Origin: CATOSK01 sp963665735
GTDB taxonomy: Bacteria > Chloroflexota > Dehalococcoidia > Lucifugimonadales > UBA3495
DNA: 64,000 nt
Reading direction: 5' to 3'
Assembly (NCBI GenBank): GCA_963665735.1
Contig: OY762444.1
Location: forward strand, 1,426,001 to 1,490,000
Every line of letters begins with the position of its first letter. The stretch's first letter is position 1. The position numbers were made by a program, and so were the translations under genes. The notes under the pieces are model-generated. The model was not told the origin of the DNA, did not search any database, and was given only the letters and a program-made list of their open reading frames with translations. Below, piece by piece: positions 17,538 through 26,726 of the stretch.

Positions 17538-20003
17538 TTAGGCGACTACTACGTTGACCAGTTTGCCGGGGACGTAGATGGCGCGGTTGACGGTTTTGCC
17601 GTCGGTGTAGGGCTGGACGCGAGGGCTGGCCAAAGCCAATTCCTGCGCCGTTGCCTGGTCTATGTCAACCGGGACTTCCATGCGGTCGCGCAACCGCCCG
17701 TTGACCTGGACTACCAGGGTTACGGTCTCTTCGGCGGTCAGGGACTCGTCCCATTCCGGGAAGGGCTGCTGATGGATGCTGTAGGGCAGGCCGTTGCGTT
17801 CCCAAAGCTCTTCGGCCAAGTGGGGCGCGATGGGGGCCAGCATGACCAGGAAGGCCCGGACACATTCGCGCCAGGTGGCGGCGTCAACGGCGGACTCGCC
17901 CCAAACCTTGCTCAGGTGGTTGGAAAACTCCATGAGGGAGGCGATGGCCGTGTTGAACTTGAAACGGTCCAGGTCATTGTGGCACTTGCGAATGGTGCGG
18001 TGCAAAATCCGCAGGGTTTCGTCGTTGGAGTCGCCGCCAGCGAGTTGGTTGGCGTCGTGCTGCATCAAGGCCCAGACGCGGTTGAGCCAACGGGCGATGC
18101 CGTTGATGCCGACGTTGCTCCAGGGGCCGCCCTGGTCCCAGGGGCCGATGAACATGAGGAAGCAACGGACGGCGTCGGCGCCCATTTCGCCCACTACGTC
18201 ATCGGGGTTGACCACGTTGCCCTTGCTCTTGCTCATCTTGTCGTGGTCTTCGCCGAGGATTACGCCCTGGTTGTAAAGGCGGAGGAAGGGTTCATCAAAG
18301 CCGATTAACCCCATGTCGCGCAGGGCCTTGATGAAGAACCGGGCGTAAAGCAGGTGCATGACGGCGTGTTCGGCGCCGCCGGTGTACTGGTCAACGGGCG
18401 CCCAGCCTTCGATGGTGGCCGGGTCAAAGGGGCCGGATTCGTGGCGGGGGCTGACGTAGCGCAGCATATACCAGGACGAATCAAAGAAGGTGTCCATAGT
18501 GTCGGTTTCCCGGCGGGCGGGGATGCCGCAGTTGGGACACGGGACGTTAACGAATCCGGCGTTGGCGGCCAAGGGGGATTCGCCGGTGGGCCGGAAATCG
18601 GCGTCGGGGGGCAGCAACACCGGCAGTTGGTCTTCGGGAACGGGAACCGTGCCGCACTGAGCACAGTAAACCATCGGGATGGGAGTGCCCCAGTAGCGTT
18701 GACGGGAAATGAGCCAGTCGCGGATGCGGTAGGACACGGCGCGGCGTCCCCAACCGGCGCGTTCAACGTCGTTGGAAATGGCCTCGGTTCCTTCCTGGTT
18801 GGTCATGCCGTCGTAGGGGCCGGAATCGGTCATAAAGCCGTCGCCGACATAGGCTTGGGCGGGTTCGCGCCCATCCCACTCGATAGGGGCGATGACGGTG
18901 CGGACGGGGAGGCCGTACTTGCGGGCGAAATCTAAGTCGCGGGCGTCATGGGCCGGCACGCCCATGACGGCGCCGGTGCCATAGGTGGTCAAAACGTAGT
19001 CGGCGGCGAAAATCGGCACCCGTTCCCCGTTGAGGCGGTTGACGGCGTAGCTGCCGAGGAAAACGCCGGTCTTTTCCTTATCGGCGGCCAGGCGGTCAAC
19101 TTCGGAGGTCTGGCGGGCCTGCTCGACGTAGGCGGCCACGTCGGCCCGGCGTTGGTCGGTGGTCAAGCCGGCCACCAGGGGATTTTCGGGGGCCAGGGCC
19201 AGGAAGGTGACGCCGAAGATGGTGTCAATGCGGGTGGTGAAGGTGCGGATTTCCGACGCATCGAGGCCGTATTCGGCGATGTCGAAACTGATGTCCACGC
19301 CGTCGCTGCGGCCAATCCAGTTGCGCTGCATGGTGAGGATTTTTTCGGGCCAGTCAAGAAGGCCGTCGAAGTCGAGTAACTGGTCGGCGTAGTCGGTGAT
19401 GCGGAGGAACCACTGTTCCAGGTCGCGGCGGGTTATGGGGGTGGAGCAGCGTTCACAGTTGCCGTTCAAGACTTGTTCGTTGGCGAGGACGGTCTGGCAA
19501 GACGGACACCAGACCACCGGGGCCTGGGCGCGGTAGGCGAGGCCCTGGCGGTAGAGTTGGAGGAAGAACCACTGGTTCCATCGGTAGTATTCGGGGAGGC
19601 AGCAGATGATTTCCCGTTCCCAGTCGTAGATGGTTCCCATAGACCGGAGTTGGCCGCGCATATTTTGGATGTTGTCCATCGTCCACTGGTAGGGGTGGAT
19701 GCCGCGGCTGATGGCGGCGTTTTCGGCGGGGAGTCCGAAGGCGTCGAAACCGATGGGGTGGAGGACGTTGTAGCCCTGCATCCGGCGGAAACGGGCGTGG
19801 CAGTCGGAGGGGGCCATAGCGTACCAGTGGCCGATATGGAGGTCGCCGGAGGGGTAGGGGTACATGGTCAGTTCGTACCACTTGGGGCGGGGGTCGGCGT
19901 CGTCAACGTGGTAGATTTGGTCGTCGGCCCAACGCTGCTGCCATTTTTGGTCAATGGCGGCGGGGTCGTAGCGGAGTTCGACGTGGCGGGGAGCCGTTTG
20001 CAT
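17538..20003 (-). CDS. leuS: leucyl-tRNA synthetase
   Basis: Class I synthetase charging tRNA-Leu, 821 residues, normal bacterial length. The HIGH motif occurs as DLHIGHWYAM near residue 55. The large CP1 editing domain includes the TYGTGAVMGVPAHD region that clears mischarged tRNA. The KMSKSKGN loop is near residue 580, followed by the anticodon-binding and C-terminal domains. Zinc-type pairs CPSC and CERC are near 160-180 and CAQC and CPNC in the 440-480 region. It begins at ATG 20003 with GAGGTGACC ahead. Confidence 0.98.
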   Translation of the reverse strand: MQTAPRHVELRYDPAAIDQKWQQRWADDQIYHVDDADPRPKWYELTMYPYPSGDLHIGHWYAMAPSDCHARFRRMQGYNVLHPIGFDAFGLPAENAAISRGIHPYQWTMDNIQNMRGQLRSMGTIYDWEREIICCLPEYYRWNQWFFLQLYRQGLAYRAQAPVVWCPSCQTVLANEQVLNGNCERCSTPITRRDLEQWFLRITDYADQLLDFDGLLDWPEKILTMQRNWIGRSDGVDISFDIAEYGLDASEIRTFTTRIDTIFGVTFLALAPENPLVAGLTTDQRRADVAAYVEQARQTSEVDRLAADKEKTGVFLGSYAVNRLNGERVPIFAADYVLTTYGTGAVMGVPAHDARDLDFARKYGLPVRTVIAPIEWDGREPAQAYVGDGFMTDSGPYDGMTNQEGTEAISNDVERAGWGRRAVSYRIRDWLISRQRYWGTPIPMVYCAQCGTVPVPEDQLPVLLPPDADFRPTGESPLAANAGFVNVPCPNCGIPARRETDTMDTFFDSSWYMLRYVSPRHESGPFDPATIEGWAPVDQYTGGAEHAVMHLLYARFFIKALRDMGLIGFDEPFLRLYNQGVILGEDHDKMSKSKGNVVNPDDVVGEMGADAVRCFLMFIGPWDQGGPWSNVGINGIARWLNRVWALMQHDANQLAGGDSNDETLRILHRTIRKCHNDLDRFKFNTAIASLMEFSNHLSKVWGESAVDAATWRECVRAFLVMLAPIAPHLAEELWERNGLPYSIHQQPFPEWDESLTAEETVTLVVQVNGRLRDRMEVPVDIDQATAQELALASPRVQPYTDGKTVNRAIYVPGKLVNVVVA

Positions 20004-20408
20004 TTTGGGTCACCTCAATCAGTTGCCTGTGCATATATTAGCACAGAACGGGGGTATGGCTTTGGGGGTGGGGGGGTTGGTTTTGTCCTCAACGTCGCGG
20101 CAAGGGCCTATGTCTGTTTTGGCAAGGGTTTCTGGATTCCGGCCTTCGCCGGAATGACGGTTATTCGGGGGGGAACGTCGGCTTTGGCAAGGTTTCCTGG
20201 ATTCCGGCCTTCGCCGGAATGACGGTTATTCGGGGGGGAACGTCGGTACTGGCAAGGTTTTCTGGATTCCGGCCTTCGCCGGAATGACGGTAGTTGCGGT
20301 GGGGGTTATTTATGGGGTTGGTTGGGGATAAGTAAGGGCGGGTTTGAAACCCGCCCTTACGGTTTGGCTGACGATGCCGGTCAATTATGTTGGCGACGAC
20401 TTCCCCGG
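20004..20408. repeat. leuS upstream region with three direct repeats
   Basis: Three near-identical ~66-bp units (GGATTCCGGCCTTCGCCGG...AATGACGGTTATTCGGGG split at loop) lie at about 20130-20290. A GGGCGGGTTTGAAACCCGCCC-type palindrome is near 20337-20360. An extended -10 promoter for leuS is at 20035-20040. No gene. Confidence 0.75.
20035..20040 (-). promoter_or_regulatory. extended -10 promoter of leuS
   Basis: Minus-strand TAATAT preceded by TGTGC, 32 bases before the leuS ATG. The sequence closely resembles the metG promoter (TGTGCTAAAAT). Confidence 0.5.
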
Positions 20409-21551
20409 TTAGTCTTCTTTCAGGGCGGGGATTACCTTGGTTCCCAGCAGTTCGATGGAGCGCATCACGTCTTGGTGGGGCATATTGCCCTCGTTGCCGT
20501 AAATCAGCAGGTAGCCGGGGTCAAGGGTCTCGCGGATGTAGCGGAGCTTGTTGATGACGGTTTCGGGGCTGCCGACGATGATGTTGTGGGCGTCCTGGAG
20601 TTCTTCGTAGGTCATGCGGCGGCCCATCGTGCCGGTGCCGATGAGGGGGCGCGACATCTTGATACGCAGGGCTTCCCGGGACTGGTAGCCCGGCGGGTCG
20701 TTGAACTCCACCGGCCCCCGGTTGCGGTGGTTTTCCGTCCAGAGGAAGGTGCGCCCGATTTCCTGGGCCTTTTCGTCGGTGTCGGCCACCAGGCAGCGCA
20801 TCAGGTAGCCGAAATGTTCCGGCCCCGGCTCAAAACCGACTTCGTGAGCGGTCTCGAAGTAAATTTCCTTCAACTGCTTGGTCAGGTCCAGCAGCGAACC
20901 CAGGTTCATGTAGGGGTACTGGTGCTGGGCCGCCCAGATTACGCTTTCGGGGCTGCCGGTGCCGGGGAACCAGACCGGCGGATGGGGTTTCTGAATCGGC
21001 ACCACCCAAGGGTTGACCATGCGGTGAGGGAAGTAGCGGCCCTCCCAGCGGAAGGGGCCGGGCGTCGTCCAGCACTTGACTATGAGGTCGTGGGCCTCTT
21101 CAAAACGGTCGCGGTTTTCGGTGGGGGATATGCCGGCGTGGAGGGTTTCCACCGCCGTTCCCCGGACGAAACCGGAAATGATGCGCCCGCCGGAAATGCA
21201 GTCCAGCATGGCGACTTCCTCGGCCATTTTCACCGGGTCGTTGACGGCGATGACGTTGCCCAGCATGGCGATTTTGGCCCGGCTGGTGACTTTGGAAATA
21301 ACGGCGGCGTCCACGTTGACCGACGGTTTCATGCACCAGTAGGAGGAATGGTGTTCGTTGGACATGATGCCGTCGAAACCCATCTCGTCGGCCCAGGCGT
21401 ACTGGTCATGGTAGTTGCTGTAAAGGACGTGGGCCTTTTCCGGGTCGAAGTGGGTGTTGGGAAAGTGCATCCGCCCCGACTCGTAGGGTTCCAGGTCGGT
21501 TTCAGTGACATGACCGTAGGGTTGTTCCGAGAACCAGAAAACTTCCGTCAT
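20409..21551 (-). CDS. LLM-class (luciferase-like) flavin-dependent monooxygenase
   Basis: A 380-residue TIM-barrel protein of the bacterial luciferase family, using reduced FMN or F420 to oxidise small organic substrates. The N-terminal WADEMGFDGIMSNEHH segment, the ISGGRIISGFVRG phosphate-binding loop near 145-160 and the PPVWFPGTGSPESV segment are family hallmarks. It lies 26 bases downstream of the alpha/beta hydrolase gene on the same strand, so the two are probably one operon in which oxidation and ester or lactone hydrolysis act in sequence. Expansion of this family is known in SAR202 bacteria. Substrate unknown. Confidence 0.92.
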   Translation of the reverse strand: MTEVFWFSEQPYGHVTETDLEPYESGRMHFPNTHFDPEKAHVLYSNYHDQYAWADEMGFDGIMSNEHHSSYWCMKPSVNVDAAVISKVTSRAKIAMLGNVIAVNDPVKMAEEVAMLDCISGGRIISGFVRGTAVETLHAGISPTENRDRFEEAHDLIVKCWTTPGPFRWEGRYFPHRMVNPWVVPIQKPHPPVWFPGTGSPESVIWAAQHQYPYMNLGSLLDLTKQLKEIYFETAHEVGFEPGPEHFGYLMRCLVADTDEKAQEIGRTFLWTENHRNRGPVEFNDPPGYQSREALRIKMSRPLIGTGTMGRRMTYEELQDAHNIIVGSPETVINKLRYIRETLDPGYLLIYGNEGNMPHQDVMRSIELLGTKVIPALKED

Positions 21552-21577
21552 GGCTGCTCCTTTCGCTTTTGGCGGGG

Positions 21578-22375
21578 CTAACCCAGATTGGACAAGAACT
21601 CGTTAACGGCGGCCAGGAACTCGGCCGGCTTTTCGAGGGCCGGGGAGTGGCCGCAGTTGTCTATGATTTTCAGGCCGGAGTTGGGGATGGCTTTTTCGTA
21701 CAGTTCGCCACATTCCACCGGGATGATGGCGTCCTGCCGTCCCCAGACAATCAGGGTGGGGGTGGTGACTTTGGCCAGGTAGTAGGGCAGGCTGAGGTTG
21801 TGGAGGTAGGGGCGCCAGCAGAGGCGGGAGGCCATTTCGGCGTTGGAGTGCTGGACTACCTGTTCTTCCGGGGTCAACTCGCGGGTATATTGGTCGTAGT
21901 TCGCCACCTGGGAGGGGTCATGGAACCGTTGGGCCAGACGGGTCTGGGAGGACACCATGAATATCTCCGCAATTTCGCCCTCTTCGGGCTTGATGCCGGC
22001 GGCGTCCACGAGGATGAGGGCTTTCAGGTTATTGTCCCGCATGGCGGCCATTTCCGCGGCCACCCAGCCACCCATCGAGGAACCCATGAGGATGTAGTCT
22101 TGCAGTCCCAGGGTTTGGGCCAGTTCCAGGTTGAAGTGGCAAACGTCGTTGATGGTATAGACCCAATCGGGGCGTTCCGTGCCGTTGAAACCGGGCTGGG
22201 AGGGAACGTAAACGGTGTAATTGTTGGAAAGCTCCTGGTGGTAAGGCTGCCAGCCGGAGTTGCCGCTGGCCCCGTGGAGGAACAGCAGGGGCGGGCCGGA
22301 ACCGCCCTGGAACAGCTCAACTTCGGTGTTGGACACGGTGACGGTAACGCGGTTGCCGCCGGTTGTGGTGGTCAT
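21578..22375 (-). CDS. alpha/beta hydrolase
   Basis: A 265-residue hydrolase with a complete catalytic triad: nucleophile Ser in GSSMGG (near 96), Asp in the GRQDAIIP loop (near 212) and His in CGHSPALEKP (near 239). The oxyanion-hole segment LFLHGASGNSGWQP is near 32-45. It resembles lactone/ester or C-C bond hydrolases of aromatic degradation (MhpC-like). It is the first gene of a pair with the flavin monooxygenase. Substrate not determined. Confidence 0.92.
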   Translation of the reverse strand: MTTTTGGNRVTVTVSNTEVELFQGGSGPPLLFLHGASGNSGWQPYHQELSNNYTVYVPSQPGFNGTERPDWVYTINDVCHFNLELAQTLGLQDYILMGSSMGGWVAAEMAAMRDNNLKALILVDAAGIKPEEGEIAEIFMVSSQTRLAQRFHDPSQVANYDQYTRELTPEEQVVQHSNAEMASRLCWRPYLHNLSLPYYLAKVTTPTLIVWGRQDAIIPVECGELYEKAIPNSGLKIIDNCGHSPALEKPAEFLAAVNEFLSNLG

Positions 22376-22485
22376 TGAAACACCCCGGTCAGGTAGGAAT
22401 GAAGGTGGGGGAATACGGGTTGATTCTGGTATAAAAACCGTACCTTGTCAAGGCGATAAGGCAATTCGGGGCGTGGCCGTATGGG

Positions 22486-22516
22486 TTGACACGGTGGGAA
22501 CGGGGGTCAATACTAT
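22486..22516 (+). promoter_or_regulatory. probable promoter of tRNA-Gln
   Basis: TTGACA (22486-22491) and TACTAT (22511-22516) are 19 bases apart, slightly long, and end 15 bases before the mature tRNA. Confidence 0.45.
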
Positions 22517-22531
22517 TGGGAGTGACGCCGC

Positions 22532-22605
22532 TGGGGATTAGTCTAGCGGTAGGACGCCTGACTCTGGATCAGGTAGCCCCAGTTCGAATCTGGGATCCCC
22601 AGCCA
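22532..22605 (+). tRNA. tRNA-Gln (anticodon CTG)
   Basis: It folds as a full cloverleaf. Acceptor TGGGGAT pairs with ATCCCCA; the anticodon stem CCTGA/TCAGG encloses CTCTGGA (anticodon CTG at 22564-22566); the T arm CCCAG TTCGAAT CTGGG is standard. The discriminator is G and CCA is encoded. It reads CAG codons. Confidence 0.97.
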
Positions 22606-22664
22606 TAGCTTAACTGAGACCGATTCCGACTCCCGCCGCTTCTGTAACCCGTGACCGGCGGTGA

Positions 22665-23072
22665 CTATGCCCGTTCAAAAGGGTTCTGCAACTCGACACC
22701 AAGTTGGCGAAAGTCTCGCACGTTCCGGGTGACCACCGTCAACCTGTGAACGATGGCTGTTGCGGCTATCATGGCGTCCTCGGTGATGGTGTCCGACCTA
22801 CGGTGCATGAGCCGCGCCCACTCCCGGAAGGCAAGGGCGTCCATTGGCAATACGGAGTAGGAAGCCAGCACCTGGTCCAGCCAACTCTCCAGTTCCTCCG
22901 CCTTGGCCAAATCCTGCTCGCGAGTGACCTCGATCCCCGCCTGTATTTCCCCGACTGTAACGGCAGACACGAAGAGTTGCTCCGCCGGCACGTCCGCAAT
23001 CCAATCGAGGACGGCGAGATGGGGACGGGGACGACGCAGTTCCGAGACCACGTTGGTATCGAGGAGGAACAC
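22665..23072 (-). CDS. PIN-domain ribonuclease toxin (VapC/FitB type)
   Basis: A 135-residue PIN-domain protein, the Mg-dependent RNase of type II toxin-antitoxin systems. Acidic active-site residues are in place: Asp in FLLDTNVVSEL (residue 5), Glu in VGEIQAGI (near 42), Asp in TEDAMIAA (near 97) and Asp in NVRDF (near 117). It starts at GTG 23072, four bases after the stop of its antitoxin, the normal order for these operons. The likely target is tRNA or rRNA, unproven here. Confidence 0.93.
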   Translation of the reverse strand: MFLLDTNVVSELRRPRPHLAVLDWIADVPAEQLFVSAVTVGEIQAGIEVTREQDLAKAEELESWLDQVLASYSVLPMDALAFREWARLMHRRSDTITEDAMIAATAIVHRLTVVTRNVRDFRQLGVELQNPFERA

Positions 23073-23076
23073 GGGC

Positions 23077-23337
23077 CTACTCCACGGTCAAGGGTGACCG
23101 GCGGCGGTGGTGTCCCCGCGGCGGGGTCAGGCACTCCGTCCGCGCCTCCGGGGATAGTAGCAACTCCTTAAAGTCCGGCCTGGTTTTCGGTTCCAGCTTC
23201 CGCCAATACTCGATAGGAACCAGCACGGCGGTTTCAACCCCGCGCCTGGTAACGATTTGCGGCCCTTCGGAAAGAGCGGTATCGAGCAACTCGCTGAACC
23301 TCGCCTTGGCGTCTTGAACCGGCCATTTTCTGCTCAT
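23077..23337 (-). CDS. Phd/YefM-type antitoxin
   Basis: An 86-residue antitoxin. The N-terminal WPVQDAKARFSELLDTAL and the strand QIVTRRGVETAVLVPIEYW match the DNA-binding Phd/YefM fold, and a disordered basic tail would cover the toxin. It precedes the PIN toxin by four bases and should neutralise it and autoregulate the operon. Confidence 0.92.
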   Translation of the reverse strand: MSRKWPVQDAKARFSELLDTALSEGPQIVTRRGVETAVLVPIEYWRKLEPKTRPDFKELLLSPEARTECLTPPRGHHRRRSPLTVE

Positions 23338-23532
23338 CTTGCACCACGCCCAACGTAATTTGACCCGCCGGCAAGCCAGGTTATATCGCCATGTATGTCA
23401 ACGGCGATGCCGGCAATTTTCGCGCCCCAGCATCAACCGGCTATGCGGTTTTCGCAAGAGTTTCCTTCGCTGCGATATATTATAACCGCAAGACGAATTT
23501 CAGATAATCATCACCAAGGGGAGGAAAGTGTT

Positions 23533-23604
23533 ATGTTAACTCAGGGAGGCTCGACCAAGGGGCCGCACTCAACCGGGGCGAGGTTGTGGTGCTGTCCGGG
23601 GTAG
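23533..23604 (+). CDS. possible 23-residue upstream ORF overlapping the exporter start
   Basis: ATG 23533 has a very strong ribosome site (GGGGAGGAAAGTGTT), stronger than the GTG start of the exporter. The short frame ends at 23602-23604, 19 bases inside the exporter gene in another frame. It could couple translation, or mark a sequencing frameshift at the true 5' end of the exporter. Confidence 0.35.
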   Translation: MLTQGGSTKGPHSTGARLWCCPG

Positions 23605-24329
23605 AGTTGGTTGTTTGCCTGGTGGCGGTGTTCGTGGGGGCCACCGTCATGGGGACGGTCAGCTTTGGCATGGGGCTGGTGGTGGCGCCGGTGCTGCTGC
23701 TGTTCCTGGAACCCCAGGCGGCGGTGGTGACGGTCAACGCCATCATCGCCCTGGTCTGCTGCGGCGTCCTGTTTCACGCCCGCCGCTCCCTGCGGTTAAG
23801 ACAGGTTTGGGGCATGGCGGCCGGGGGAGCGGCGGCAGTCCCTCTTGGCGTACTGGCGTTGAGCGCGGCCAACCCCACGTTGCTGCGGATAACCATTGCG
23901 GCGGTTATCCTGGTTTTGGGGGTGTTCCATTTCTTTGACCTGCCGATACCCATGACGCGGCGGCGGTTTTCGGGGCCGGTGTTCGGGTTTTTGTGTTCCC
24001 TGTCCATCACTACCCTGAGCATCGGGGGGCCGTTGGCGGCGATTTACGTCATGGCCCAGCAGTGGAGTTCCGAATCCATGCGGGCGGCGTTGTCCTTCTT
24101 CTTCCTGACGACATACCTGCTGGCTTTCGGGATGTACGCTTGGGCGGGGTTGGTTACGATTGATACGTTGGCGAATATCGGGCTGCTTATTCCGGGGCTG
24201 CTGGCGGGGTTCGGTCTGGCGACGCTAATCGTCAAGCGGATTAACGAGCGGGCGTTTCGTTATGCGGCCATTGGGGTAATTGTCACCGGCAGCACGGTGC
24301 TGCTGGTGCGGGAGATTGCGGCGTTTTGA
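23586..24329 (+). CDS. TauE/SafE-family sulfite/anion exporter
   Basis: A 247-residue polytopic membrane protein with about seven or eight hydrophobic segments and the internal duplication of the TauE/SafE family (FGMGLVVAPVLLLFL in the first half; SIGGPLAAIYVMAQQW in the second). Members export or import sulfite, sulfoacetate or related anions across the inner membrane. The start is GTG 23586. The family fits a cell with APS reductase and sulfate adenylyltransferase, but it is not adjacent to them. A hairpin follows the stop. Confidence 0.85.
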   Translation: MVLSGVELVVCLVAVFVGATVMGTVSFGMGLVVAPVLLLFLEPQAAVVTVNAIIALVCCGVLFHARRSLRLRQVWGMAAGGAAAVPLGVLALSAANPTLLRITIAAVILVLGVFHFFDLPIPMTRRRFSGPVFGFLCSLSITTLSIGGPLAAIYVMAQQWSSESMRAALSFFFLTTYLLAFGMYAWAGLVTIDTLANIGLLIPGLLAGFGLATLIVKRINERAFRYAAIGVIVTGSTVLLVREIAAF

Positions 24330-24341
24330 CCCCCTCCCTAA

Positions 24342-24370
24342 CCCTCCCCTAGCAGGGGGAGGGGATTTTT
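24342..24370 (+). terminator. probable terminator after the exporter gene
   Basis: CCCTCCCCT, loop AGC and AGGGGGAGGGG (24354-24364) form a stable stem followed by ATTTTT, starting 13 bases after the stop codon. Confidence 0.5.
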
Positions 24371-24751
24371 CTGGGCCTTCGCACCTGTACGGGGGTGGGG
24401 GTTTCTGGATTCCGGCCTTCGCCGGAATGACGGGATGGTGGCGGGGGTGACGGTATCAGGGTGGGAATGACGTTGGTTGAGGCAAGGGTGGGGCAGGTTT
24501 CAAACCTGCCCCTACGGGTTGGGCGGGGGTTTTCCGGATAGGCGGCGGCCTTGGAGGTGGAGGTTTCTGGATTCCGGCCTTCGCCGGAATGACGGGTAGG
24601 TGGCGGGGATGAGGTTGGGGTTGCCCCCTCCCTAACCCTCCCCCTGCCAGGGGGAGGGGACTTCTGGATTCCCGCTTTCGTGGGAATGATTTTTCACCCA
24701 GGGCGGGAATGGCGGGTTATGAAATTGGCGACGCCCTCTAACGGGTACAGG
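24371..24751. repeat. intergenic palindromic repeats
   Basis: GGATTCCGGC...GCCGGAATGACG palindromes lie near 24410 and 24570 and a CCCGC/GTGGG variant near 24666. A GGGGCAGGTTTCAAACCTGCCCC palindrome (arms GGGGCAGGTTT and AAACCTGCCCC) is at about 24490-24513. A CCCTCCCCCTG/CAGGGGGAGGGG hairpin is near 24637-24660. No gene. Confidence 0.75.
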
Positions 24752-25672
24752 TCAGCCGTTGAGGTCGTGGAAGGCGGCCAGGGCGGCGGTGATGCCGTCG
24801 CCGACGGCGGCGCCCAACTGGCGGGTGGACTCGGCCCGAATGTCGCCGCAGGCATAGACCGCCGGAAGGTTGGTTCTCATGTGGACGTCGGTGTAAAGGT
24901 GGCCCAGGGCGTCCATTTCCAGGATGCCTTTCAGGTAGTCGGAGTTGGGGTGGAACCCGACGTAAATGAAGGCGGCGGCGGTGGGATAGTCGTAAACTTC
25001 GCCGCTCTTCAAGTCCTTGACGCGGGCGGCTTCCAGAATGTCGTTGCCGACGAACTCTTCGACGACGTGACTCCAAAGCCATTTGTACTTGGGGTTGGCA
25101 AAGGCGCGTTCCTGCAAGACGCGGGTGGCGCGCAGTTCGTCGCGGCGATGGATGATGGTCACGGAATTGACGATGCCGGTCAGATAGAAACTTTCGTCCA
25201 TCGCGGCATCGCCACCGCCGACCACCACCACGTCCTGGCCGCGGAAAAAGTTGCCGTCGCAAACGGCGCAGTAGGAAACGCCGCGGCCGGCAAATTCATC
25301 CTCGCCGGGGGAGCCCAGCTTGTTGTGGCTGCCGCCGGTGGCGATGATGATTGACTTGGCGGTGTAGGTTTTGTCGTCGGTGCGGACGACTTTAACGGGC
25401 TGGTCCAGGTCTTCCACCGCCTCGACTTCGGCGTAGTCAATGGTGGTGCCGAAGCGGACGGTCTGCTCTTCCATCATCAGGGCCAATTCCTGACCCTTGA
25501 CGCCCTGGGGAAAACCGGGGTAGTTCTCGATTTCGTCGGTAATCAGCAGTTGACCGCCGACGCCCAGGGATTCGATTAGGACGGTCTTCATCATCGCCCG
25601 GGTGGTGTAGAGGCTGGCGGCCAGGCCGGCGGCTCCGGCTCCGAGGATGATGACGTCATGTTCCGGTTCCAT
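24752..25672 (-). CDS. trxB: thioredoxin-disulfide reductase
   Basis: A 306-residue FAD/NADPH enzyme that reduces thioredoxin. The N-terminal FAD motif is GAGAAGLAAS (near 11), the redox-active pair is CAVCDG (near 138-143), the NADPH motif GGGDAAMDES follows, and the C-terminal FAD contact is YACGDIR. The start is ATG 25670-25672, whose first base is the last base of the stop codon of the preceding epimerase gene (TAATG), so the two are translationally coupled. Confidence 0.96.
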   Translation of the reverse strand: MEPEHDVIILGAGAAGLAASLYTTRAMMKTVLIESLGVGGQLLITDEIENYPGFPQGVKGQELALMMEEQTVRFGTTIDYAEVEAVEDLDQPVKVVRTDDKTYTAKSIIIATGGSHNKLGSPGEDEFAGRGVSYCAVCDGNFFRGQDVVVVGGGDAAMDESFYLTGIVNSVTIIHRRDELRATRVLQERAFANPKYKWLWSHVVEEFVGNDILEAARVKDLKSGEVYDYPTAAAFIYVGFHPNSDYLKGILEMDALGHLYTDVHMRTNLPAVYACGDIRAESTRQLGAAVGDGITAALAAFHDLNG

Positions 25673-26649
25673 TATGCGGTGTTCCTCCTGTTGGCGAAAA
25701 TTCCGGGGTTGCCGGTTCCAGTGGAGTCGCGGAAAAAGGCGGCAGTCTGCTCCAACCCTTCCTGGAGGCTGACCTGGGGCGACCAACCCAGCCTTTTGAG
25801 GGCGCGGTCGCAGTCCAGGCTGATGCGCTGAACCTCGCCGGCACGGGCGGCGGCGTGTTGGGCGTCCAGCCGGCAGCCGATGATTTCCCGCAAAGTCTTG
25901 AAGATTTGGTTGACGGAGGCGACTTGTCCGGTAGCAATGTTGAATACTTCGTCGTCGCCCCGGGTCATGGCTTTCAGGTTGGCCTCCACCACGTCGCTGA
26001 CGTAAACGAAGTCCCGCTCCTGGGCGCCGTCGCCGTAAATAGTGGGCGGCACGCCTTTGAGCATGGCCTCGGTGAAAATAGCCACGACGCCGGACTCGCC
26101 GTAGGGGTCCTGGCGGGGGCCGTAAACATTGCCGTAGCGGAGGATGGTGTAGTGGAGGCGGTAGCGGCGGCCATAGAGCCGGACGTACTGCTCGGCCAGG
26201 TACTTGGACATACCGTAGGGAGACAGAGGCAGAATGGGCGTGTCCTCGTCGCAGGGCACCGTTTCGGGATCGCCGTACAAGGCCCCGCCGGTGGAGGAAT
26301 AGATAAACTTGTCCAACCCGGAGCGGCGGACGGCTTCCAACAGGCGCAGGGCGCCGATGACGTTGGTTTGGGCGTCCTGCACCGGGTCGCGGGAGGAATG
26401 GCGGACGCTGGTTTGCCCGGCCAGGTGGAAGAGGATGTCGGGCTGCTCGCGGTTGATGATGTCCTGGATGGCGGGGCGGGTAATGTCGCTGTGGTAAAAG
26501 GTGGCCCGTTGGTCCAGGTTGCGGAGTTTGCCGGCGCTCAGGTCGTCAATGACGGCGACGGGGTGGCCTTCGTCCAGCAGCCTGGCAACCAGGTGGGAAC
26601 CGATGAACCCGGCGCCGCCAGTCACCAGTACCTTTTCGGTTTCGGTCAT
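25672..26649 (-). CDS. NAD-dependent epimerase/dehydratase (UDP-glucose 4-epimerase-like)
   Basis: A 325-residue extended short-chain dehydrogenase. The NAD motif GGAGFIGSHLV is near residues 11-21, the catalytic Tyr and Lys are in YGMSKYLAEQ, and the serine is in YSSTGGALYGD. It probably interconverts nucleotide sugars. The start is taken at ATG 26649; the open frame upstream runs backwards through a MITE-like element and is not coding. It is followed immediately by trxB with a one-base overlap. Confidence 0.92.
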   Translation of the reverse strand: MTETEKVLVTGGAGFIGSHLVARLLDEGHPVAVIDDLSAGKLRNLDQRATFYHSDITRPAIQDIINREQPDILFHLAGQTSVRHSSRDPVQDAQTNVIGALRLLEAVRRSGLDKFIYSSTGGALYGDPETVPCDEDTPILPLSPYGMSKYLAEQYVRLYGRRYRLHYTILRYGNVYGPRQDPYGESGVVAIFTEAMLKGVPPTIYGDGAQERDFVYVSDVVEANLKAMTRGDDEVFNIATGQVASVNQIFKTLREIIGCRLDAQHAAARAGEVQRISLDCDRALKRLGWSPQVSLQEGLEQTAAFFRDSTGTGNPGIFANRRNTA

Positions 26650-26726
26650 GCAGACCTCGGGGGTAGAATTGCCAAGGTATGATACCCCGGACGGTCGCTT
26701 TTGCACAGGGGCGGCGGGACTGGCCC

